From Mycolicibacterium elephantis DSM 44368 (lineage in GTDB: Bacteria; Actinomycetota; Actinomycetes; Mycobacteriales; Mycobacteriaceae), in the NCBI RefSeq assembly GCF_004014805.1, contig NZ_ATDN01000016.1, positions 52,932 through 116,931 of the forward strand: a stretch of 64,000 nucleotides of DNA. Reading direction: 5' to 3'. A model generated the notes under the pieces. That model did no database searches, was not told the DNA's origin, and worked only from the letters and a program-made list of their open reading frames with translations. Positions 58,288-64,000 of the stretch are shown here, one piece after another (the first letter of the stretch is position 1; the number at the start of each line of letters is the position of its first letter). The position numbers were made by a program, and so were the translations under genes.

Positions 58288-60099
58288 GTGGCCACATCTA
58301 TCGACCATAGGGGTCTGCTGAAGATCGAGGACTGCCTCGACGCCGAGGGCAACGTCGTTCTGCCGCCCGGGGTGACGCTGGTTTCGCTCATCGACCGCAA
58401 TATCGCCCACCTCGGCGACACGGTGGCCTACCGATACCTCGACTACACCGGATCGGCGGACGGTCGAGCCGTCGAGCTGACGTGGATCGAGCTGGGGCTT
58501 CGCATCAGGGCGATCGGCGCGGCGGTGCAACGCGTCGCGTCGTTGGGCGATCGGGTCGCGATCCTGGCGCCGCAGGGCCTGGACTACGTCGCCGGGTTCT
58601 ACGGCGCGGTGAAGGCGGGCATGGTCGCGGTGCCGTTGTTCGCCCCCGAACTTCAAGGTCACGCCGAACGCCTGGACACCGCCCTGAGCGACGCCCGCCC
58701 GGCGGTGATCCTCACGACGCGCGCCGTCGCCGACGCCGTCGAGGCGTTCCTGGCCCAGCACGCGTTCCAGCCCCGACCCGAGCTCATCGTGGTCGACGAG
58801 ATCCCGGATTCGGCCAGTGAGGCGTTCACGCCGGTTGATCTGGATGTCGACGATGTGTCGCACCTGCAGTACACCTCGGGATCGACACGAGCCCCGGTCG
58901 GCGTGGAGATCACGCACCGCGCCGTCGGCACCAATCTGATCCAGATGATCCTGTCCATCGACCTGCTGGACCGAAACACCCACGGGGTCAGCTGGCTGCC
59001 GCTCTACCACGACATGGGGTTGTCGATGATCGGCTTTCCCGCGGTGTATGGCGGTCATTCGACGCTGTTGTCGCCCACGGCCTTTCTGCGTCGACCCGAG
59101 CGCTGGATCCACGCGCTCTCCGACGAATCCCGTCGGGGCCGGGTGGTCACCGCCGCCCCCAACTTCGCCTACGAGTACACCGCCCAACGCGGCCTGCCCG
59201 TTGCGGGCGAGGACATCGACCTGCGCAACGTCGTGATGATCGTGGGCTCCGAACCGGTCGACGTGGACGCGATCTCGACATTCGCCGCGGCGTTTGCTCC
59301 ATATGGGCTGCCCGACACGGCGATCAAACCCTCCTACGGCATCGCCGAGGCGACCCTGTTCGTGTCGACCATCGCGCCCGACGCCGCCCCCACCGTCGTG
59401 CACCTCGATCGCGCGCAGCTCGCCGAGGGACGCGCGGTACCGGTGGCCGCCGATGCGAAAACCGCGCTGGCACAGGTGTCGTGCGGGCAGGTCGCACGCA
59501 GCCAGTGGGCGGTGATCGTCGACCCCGAAACCCACGCCGAACAGTCCGACGCCCGGGTCGGGGAGATCTGGCTGCACGGCGACAACGTCGCGCGACAGTA
59601 CTGGGCCCGGCCCGAGCAGTCCCGCCTGACGTTCGGCGCCACACTGCAGTCGCGACTGGACCAGGGCAGCCACGCCCACGGCGCACCCGCCGATGCGGCA
59701 TGGATGCGCACCGGCGATCTCGGAACTTATCTGGACGGTGAGCTTTATGTCACCGGCCGCCGCGCCGATGTGGTGGTCGTTGACGGTCGCCAGCACTATC
59801 CGCACGACATCGAGAACACGGTCGCTGAGGCGTCGGCGATGGTGCGCCGCGGATACGTGGCGGCGTTCACCGCCGACGTCGACGATGTGGTGATCATCGC
59901 CGAACGCGCTTCGGGCACCCGACGGGCTGACCCGGCGCCGGCGATCGCGGCGATCCGCGCGGCGGTCGCCGATGTGCACGGCCTTTCGGTCGCCGACATC
60001 CGTTTCGTACCTGCCGGCTCGATCCCGCGGACCACCAGCGGCAAGCTGGCACGCCGAGCCTGCCGCGACCATTACCTTCGCGGCGAGATACGCGAATAG
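58288..60099 (+). CDS. Fatty acyl-AMP ligase (FAAL)
   Basis: A 603-aa ANL-superfamily enzyme of the FAAL subgroup. LQYTSGSTRAPVGVEITH, VSWLPLYHDMGLSMIGFP, APNFAYEY and PSYGIAEATLFVS are FAAL-like; the C-terminus is GRRADVVVVDGRQHYPHDIE with a final SGKLARRACRDH. FAALs load acyl chains as adenylates onto carrier proteins of polyketide synthases. No PKS or carrier gene is in this window. GTG 58288 is used; an ATG at 58252 lies upstream, in the operator region. Confidence 0.9.
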   Translation: MATSIDHRGLLKIEDCLDAEGNVVLPPGVTLVSLIDRNIAHLGDTVAYRYLDYTGSADGRAVELTWIELGLRIRAIGAAVQRVASLGDRVAILAPQGLDYVAGFYGAVKAGMVAVPLFAPELQGHAERLDTALSDARPAVILTTRAVADAVEAFLAQHAFQPRPELIVVDEIPDSASEAFTPVDLDVDDVSHLQYTSGSTRAPVGVEITHRAVGTNLIQMILSIDLLDRNTHGVSWLPLYHDMGLSMIGFPAVYGGHSTLLSPTAFLRRPERWIHALSDESRRGRVVTAAPNFAYEYTAQRGLPVAGEDIDLRNVVMIVGSEPVDVDAISTFAAAFAPYGLPDTAIKPSYGIAEATLFVSTIAPDAAPTVVHLDRAQLAEGRAVPVAADAKTALAQVSCGQVARSQWAVIVDPETHAEQSDARVGEIWLHGDNVARQYWARPEQSRLTFGATLQSRLDQGSHAHGAPADAAWMRTGDLGTYLDGELYVTGRRADVVVVDGRQHYPHDIENTVAEASAMVRRGYVAAFTADVDDVVIIAERASGTRRADPAPAIAAIRAAVADVHGLSVADIRFVPAGSIPRTTSGKLARRACRDHYLRGEIRE

Positions 60100-60116
60100 A
60101 CCTGTCTTAGATCGGC

Positions 60117-60629
60117 TTAGCTGTCGCTGTCGCCGCCCACCTCGGCCGGTAACGGCGGCGGCAGCGGCGTCGTGGAGGTCGGGGTCGCCGCGGGCGGGGA
60201 AGCGCCCGGGTTGCCCGACGGCGCTGAACCGTGGAAGTCCACCATCGCCTCTTCACGGATCACACGGGAGCCCGAGGTGATGGTCAGGGCGTCTGCCGTC
60301 ACCGTGTAGGTGATGCCGTTGTTGTCCGCGGTGAACCCGCCGTCATCGGCGGGGGTGGCCGGCACGACCAACCTGGCGCCGTCGCGCACCCGCACACCGC
60401 GGTACTCGTACTTGCCATCGGCAGATTCGCAGATCGCCACCCGCGAGCTCGCGGTGCTGCCGAAGACCACCGCGGTGCTCGGCGCGACGCAGCGCGCGGT
60501 GGAGTCGATGTAGCCGCGACCGTCGGAGGGCGGTGCGCCTGTTGCGACCCCTATCCCGACGGCGAGCAGCGCGGCACCCGCCAGCGCGGCGACGAGCAAG
60601 CGAAATGCGGACGGCCCCTGTGTTGACAT
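60117..60629 (-). CDS. Secreted protein with Pro/Thr-rich tail
   Basis: A 170-aa protein with a signal peptide (AFRLLVAALAGAALLAVGIGVATG, ending near GAPPSDG), two cysteines in the mature part (ARCVAPST and AICESAD) that could form a disulfide, and a C-terminal Pro/Ala/Ser-rich tail. Family not recognised; small secreted proteins of this design are common in mycobacteria. Confidence 0.75.
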   Translation of the reverse strand: MSTQGPSAFRLLVAALAGAALLAVGIGVATGAPPSDGRGYIDSTARCVAPSTAVVFGSTASSRVAICESADGKYEYRGVRVRDGARLVVPATPADDGGFTADNNGITYTVTADALTITSGSRVIREEAMVDFHGSAPSGNPGASPPAATPTSTTPLPPPLPAEVGGDSDS

Positions 60630-60733
60630 CGTTTCCACCAGACCACGAGGCCGGCTCGCGGCGCGAGCGCCGACGTCCGAAATTGACGAGATCGTTAGGA
60701 TCTCGAGACTCGGCGGCGATGGCCCCGGCTCGG

Positions 60734-61453
60734 TCAGGACCAGGCGAACACGGGTTGTTCGAGCGTGTCGACCGGGTCGCTGCGGCCCTCCAGGCAGAGC
60801 CACCGCAGCTGCAAGAGCACCGCGCCGGTGGGTGCGTGGATCAGATCGTTGCCGAGGGGGATCTGCACGACGGGGCGAGGACTCTCCGGAATGCTGATGA
60901 ACCGCGGGGAGTCGTCGCGCTGAAGCTGATGCAGCCCGACGCGGTAGACGGCGACCACCTCATCGGGGGCCGGACGCAGGTCCAGCCGTCCCCCGCCCCA
61001 GATGACCACGGGGGTGATGATGTAGCCCGACCGCGTCGGGTAGTCGTCGAGAACGCCGAGCACAGTCGAATCCGACAGCCGCACGCCGACCTCTTCGTCC
61101 AGTTCCCGCAAGGCGGCTTCCACGACTGTTTCGCCCGGGTCCAAGCGACCTCCTGGCAGCGCCCACTGGGCGGCGTGCGAAGACAGCCGAGACGCCCTAC
61201 GGCACAGCAGAAACGCCGCACCACCGGATACATCGACCATGCGGCCGTCGAGCCCGGCCTCCGGCATCGGTCGTCCGCCGATCCAGTCGTCGACGGGTGC
61301 TGGGTCTACCCGGTCCTCGCCGAGCGCGGAGTCGACAAGCACCACCGCGACCGCGGCGTGGCGTTTGTCGGGGTCGGCGACGGTGCGGCGGCCGTGCGCG
61401 GCCAACCGTTCCCGAATCTGTTCGCGCAGGACGTCGTCGTAGCTGATCGTCAC
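60734..61453 (-). CDS. NUDIX hydrolase
   Basis: A 239-aa protein with a complete Nudix box, GGRLDPGETVVEAALRELDE then EVG. WALPGGRLDPGET and the preceding SSHAAQW suggest a CoA- or ADP-sugar-type pyrophosphatase (NudL-like, CoA pyrophosphatase). GTG start at 61453. It precedes a 329-bp region without a clear gene. Confidence 0.88.
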   Translation of the reverse strand: MTISYDDVLREQIRERLAAHGRRTVADPDKRHAAVAVVLVDSALGEDRVDPAPVDDWIGGRPMPEAGLDGRMVDVSGGAAFLLCRRASRLSSHAAQWALPGGRLDPGETVVEAALRELDEEVGVRLSDSTVLGVLDDYPTRSGYIITPVVIWGGGRLDLRPAPDEVVAVYRVGLHQLQRDDSPRFISIPESPRPVVQIPLGNDLIHAPTGAVLLQLRWLCLEGRSDPVDTLEQPVFAWS

Positions 61454-61782
61454 CGCTTGACTCTAAGCCAACCTCTCATCGAGCCAGCCGGTCGAGGGTC
61501 AACGGCCAGACGGTGTGCGCCAACGTCGGCGGGTGGGCGCGGCGCCGCTGTCGCAGTGCACGGTGACGAGTGTGACTGCCGGACAGGATATTACGGAGCG
61601 TGACCCGGTCGGTGATGCCGGTTCGGTAGAGCGGGTCCGCTACCGCACGGTCTACGTCACCGTTTCATGCTGACGCGTACCAACGCCCCACCCGCGCCAT
61701 CGGGGCGCCGACCACCACGGCGGCGCACCTTCCCACGGCGATGTCGATTTTCCGCTAGTCATGTCGGTGGTGGCGTGTAATT
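61454..61782. other. 329-bp region without a recognised gene
   Basis: Only a short plus-strand open frame (61569-61676, 35 codons beginning GTG ACG AGT) occurs, without a Shine-Dalgarno. No strong hairpin, repeat or RNA feature seen. It presumably holds the promoter of the alkA-ogt pair; no SOS or Ada box was recognised. Confidence 0.5.
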
Positions 61783-63300
61783 GTGGAGGGCGTGTACGAC
61801 GATTTCGACCGCTGCTACCGGGCCGTGCTGTCCAAGGACGCCCGGTTCGACGGCTGGTTCGTCACCGCCGTGCTGACCACCAAAATCTATTGCCGGCCGA
61901 GCTGCCCCGTCCGGCCTCCCTACGCGCGCAACATGCGGTTCTATCCGACCGCGGCCGCCGCACAGAAAGCCGGCTTCCGCCCGTGCAAACGCTGCCGGCC
62001 CGACGCATCGCCGGGCTCACCGGAATGGAATGTGCGCGGTGACGTGGTTGCCCGCGCCATGCGGTTGATCGCCGACGGCACCGTCGATCGCGACGGGGTC
62101 ACCGGCCTGGCCAGCCGCCTGGGCTACACCACCCGACAGCTGGAAAGGCTGCTGCAGGCCGAGGTGGGTGCCAACCCGTTGGCGCTGGCCAGGGCCCAGC
62201 GCACCCAGACCGCGCGGATCCTGATCGAGACCACCGAACTGCCCTTCAGCGACGTCGCGTTCGCCGCCGGCTTCTCCAGCATCCGCCAGTTCAACGACAC
62301 CGTGCGCAGCGTCTGCGACATGACGCCGACCGCGTTGCGTCGGCGCGCACGGGCGCGGTTCGGCGGAGGCGACGGCGGTACCGGGGCGCTCTCGTTGCGG
62401 TTGGCCGTGCGCACCCCGTTCGCTTATGAGGGCTTGTTCGGGCATCTGGCCGCCAGCGCGGTCCCCGGTGTCGAAGAAGTGCGTGACGGCGCCTACCGGC
62501 GAACGCTGCGGCTGCCCAACGGTAACGGAATCGTCAGCCTCACACCGCAACCCGATCATGTGCAGTGCCGGGTGACCCTGGATGACTTCCGTGATCTCGC
62601 CACTGCGATCGCCCGGTGCCGCCGGTTGTTGGACCTGGACGCCGATCCCGAGGCGATCGTCGACGCGCTGAGCGCCGACCCTGAGCTGAGCGTGCTGGTC
62701 GCCAAAGCGCCCGGACAGCGGATCCCCCGCACCGTCGACGAGCAGGAACTGGCGCTGCGGGTGGTGCTGGGACAACAGGTGTCCGTCAAGGCCGCCCGTA
62801 CCCACGCGGCTCGACTGGTTTCCGCCTACGGTCAGCCTGTCACCGACACCGACGGTGCGTTGACCCACGTGTTCCCAGCGATCGAGCAGCTTGCCGACAT
62901 CGACCCCGCCCACCTCGCCTTCCCGAAAGCGCGGCAACGGTCGCTGATTGCGCTGATCCGCGGGATCGCCGCCAGAGAGGTGGTGCTGGACGCCGGAACC
63001 GACTGGAACGACGCTCGTGAGCAGTTGCGCGCCGTGCCCGGCATCGGTGACTGGACCGCGGAGCTGATCGCGATGCGCGGACTCGGCGACCCCGACGCGT
63101 TTCCGGTCAGTGATCTGGGCGTGCGACTCGCCGCCGAACAAGTGGGGTTACCGTGCAATCAACGGGCACTTACCGAACGCAGTACGCGCTGGCGGCCCTG
63201 GCGTTCCTATGCCACGCAGCACCTCTGGACGGCCCTCGAGCACGCGGTCAACGAATGGCCGCCGAAGGAGAAAAGTGATGGAAACCCTGCAGTTTCGTAG
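61783..63300 (+). CDS. alkA: Ada-AlkA fusion: methylation sensor and 3-methyladenine DNA glycosylase
   Basis: A 505-aa fusion. Zinc/methyl-acceptor cysteines C37, C41, C68 and C71 lie in YCRPSCPVRPP and CKRCRPD, then an AraC HTH (GLASRLGYTTRQLERLL), then the glycosylase with helix-hairpin VPGIGDWTAELIAMRGLG and catalytic Asp in FPVSDLG. It senses methyl-phosphotriesters and removes alkylated bases. GTG 61783 or 61792 may start it. The last 23 bp overlap ogt. Position and architecture as Rv1317c. Confidence 0.93.
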   Translation: MEGVYDDFDRCYRAVLSKDARFDGWFVTAVLTTKIYCRPSCPVRPPYARNMRFYPTAAAAQKAGFRPCKRCRPDASPGSPEWNVRGDVVARAMRLIADGTVDRDGVTGLASRLGYTTRQLERLLQAEVGANPLALARAQRTQTARILIETTELPFSDVAFAAGFSSIRQFNDTVRSVCDMTPTALRRRARARFGGGDGGTGALSLRLAVRTPFAYEGLFGHLAASAVPGVEEVRDGAYRRTLRLPNGNGIVSLTPQPDHVQCRVTLDDFRDLATAIARCRRLLDLDADPEAIVDALSADPELSVLVAKAPGQRIPRTVDEQELALRVVLGQQVSVKAARTHAARLVSAYGQPVTDTDGALTHVFPAIEQLADIDPAHLAFPKARQRSLIALIRGIAAREVVLDAGTDWNDAREQLRAVPGIGDWTAELIAMRGLGDPDAFPVSDLGVRLAAEQVGLPCNQRALTERSTRWRPWRSYATQHLWTALEHAVNEWPPKEKSDGNPAVS

Positions 63301-63781
63301 CGTCGGCAGCCCCGTGGGCCCGCTGACGTTGGCCGGCAAGAATGGCCGCCTGATGCATCTGCGGATGGTGGACCAAACCTACGAGCCGAGTCGCGAGAAT
63401 TGGGAGCCCGACGACACCGCGTTTCCCGAGGCTGTCGAGCAGCTCGAGGCCTACTTCGCGGGTGAGCGCAGGGATTTCGATCTGCAGCTCGACCTGGTCG
63501 GTACGGCGTTCCAGCGCCGAGTTTGGGAGGCGCTGTTGACGATCCCGTACGGCGAGACGCGCTCATACGGGGAGATCGCCCGCCAGATCGGATCGCCCGG
63601 CGCCTTTCGTGCGGTGGGATTGGCCAACGGCCACAACCCGATTGGCATCATCGTGCCGTGTCACCGGGTGATCGGGGCGAACGGCAGCCTCACCGGTTAT
63701 GGCGGCGGCCTGGATCGGAAGATGATGCTGCTCGGACTCGAGCGATCGCACGCATCGGCGCAGCCCACGCTCTTCGGGTAA
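63278..63781 (+). CDS. ogt: Methylated-DNA-protein cysteine methyltransferase
   Basis: A 167-aa suicide repair protein. The acceptor Cys is C128 in IVPCHRVIG; RVWEALLTIPYGETRSYGEIA is the DNA-binding HTH and Arg finger region. It removes O6-methyl groups from guanine. The start overlaps the end of alkA, coupling the two alkylation-repair genes. GGAGAAAAGTG precedes the ATG. Confidence 0.95.
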   Translation: METLQFRSVGSPVGPLTLAGKNGRLMHLRMVDQTYEPSRENWEPDDTAFPEAVEQLEAYFAGERRDFDLQLDLVGTAFQRRVWEALLTIPYGETRSYGEIARQIGSPGAFRAVGLANGHNPIGIIVPCHRVIGANGSLTGYGGGLDRKMMLLGLERSHASAQPTLFG

Positions 63782-63913
63782 CGGTGCGTGTCCACCTCTT
63801 GGGCGGTGGCGCAGCTCTGGCAGTTGAAAGTTGTTCTCGTGCAAGAGTTCGTTGGATGCGGCCCGCAGGGCGCATCATCTACGAACCGGACATTTCACCG
63901 AGGTACACAAATG

Positions 63914-63946
63914 CCTGTGCCCCCCAATTGAATTGGGGGGCACAGG
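63914..63946 (-). terminator. rRNA operon terminator, bidirectional
   Basis: CCTGTGCCCCCCAATT (63914-63929) is the exact complement of 63931-63946, giving a 16-bp stem whose inner AT pairs probably open to form the loop. It lies just after the 5S rRNA 3' end on the minus strand and before the convergent ogt gene. Confidence 0.85.
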
Positions 63947-63956
63947 GCTTAATTTG

Positions 63957-64000
63957 TGTTCGGCGGTGTCCTACTTTTCCGCCCGTGTGGGGCAGTATCA
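63957..64000 (-). rRNA. rrf: 5S ribosomal RNA, 3' end (partial)
   Basis: Reverse complement reads TGATACTGCCCCACACGGGC then GGAAAAGTAGGACACCGCCG then AACA, matching the 3' end of mycobacterial 5S rRNA. The rest of the rrn operon (23S, 16S) lies beyond the window edge, as in M. tuberculosis where rrn is next to ogt. Confidence 0.93.

Noticed and set aside
61569..61676. Small gene upstream of alkA (35 codons)
   Set aside because: No Shine-Dalgarno and no similarity or hydrophobic pattern; listed only as part of the empty region.

Overview
The window is high-GC actinobacterial DNA with dense, often overlapping genes and many GTG starts. It reads as a Mycobacterium/Mycolicibacterium chromosome. 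The main reason is that 26.9-64 kb carries, in inverted orientation, the gene order I recall for the M. tuberculosis Rv1343c-Rv1316c block (lprD, DUF3817, rdgB, rph, MBL hydrolase, murI, rhomboid, cysM, cysO, mec, P1 peptidase, DUF2017, clpS, pncB, dinG, glgP, glgE, glgB, fadA4, epimerase, nucS, adenylate cyclase, alkA, ogt, then the rrn operon). An MspA-type porin, mycobacterial FAAL and P450 families and NucS in place of MutSL fit this.

Region 1 (1-9.4 kb) is accessory acyl-CoA metabolism: an F420-type oxidoreductase (cut by the window edge), a two-subunit B12-dependent acyl-CoA mutase with unusual active-site substitutions, an HSDL2-like SDR, an acyl-CoA ligase, a 100-aa unknown, a membrane adenylate cyclase, a second F420-type oxidoreductase and an MHS-family transporter. 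A 23-bp direct repeat lies between the divergent mutase and SDR genes, and its core recurs before the second oxidoreductase.

Region 2 (9.3-25.9 kb) is the most unusual part. One long minus-strand series of closely packed, mostly overlapping genes holds three P450s, a VOC protein, two DapB-like oxidoreductases, a 146-aa membrane protein, a multi-pass membrane protein, a 42-aa membrane microprotein, a NorQ-type AAA+ ATPase, a NorD-type VWA protein, a Trp-rich 35-aa microprotein, a TetR regulator and a second copy of the multi-pass protein. A paralogous TetR, an SDR, a third DapB-like gene, an amidohydrolase and an AraC regulator flank it. Three TGACT-NN-AGTCA sites sit at its boundaries. I infer an undescribed membrane metalloenzyme, matured by the NorQ/NorD pair and feeding P450/SDR chemistry on a lipid-like substrate.

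Region 3 (25.9-64 kb) begins with tRNA-Leu and a frameshifted HTH/endonuclease-like gene, then the conserved block: nucleotide-pool cleaning and RNA processing (rdgB, rph), cell wall (murI), mycothiol-independent cysteine synthesis (cysM-cysO-mec), proteolysis (clpS), NAD salvage (pncB), DNA repair (dinG, nucS, alkA, ogt) and alpha-glucan metabolism (glgP, glgE, glgB). Lineage-specific insertions in the block are a lipoprotein metallopeptidase, the porin and a Vgb-like propeller between dinG and glgP, and glutaminase, DUF1348, FAAL, a secreted protein and a NUDIX gene between the cyclase and alkA. The window ends in the 3' end of a minus-strand 5S rRNA with its terminator.

Non-coding signals include a 63-bp intergenic repeat present three times (30.6, 40.2, 50.7 kb), several long bidirectional hairpin terminators, and small in-frame tandem duplications inside dinG and glgP.
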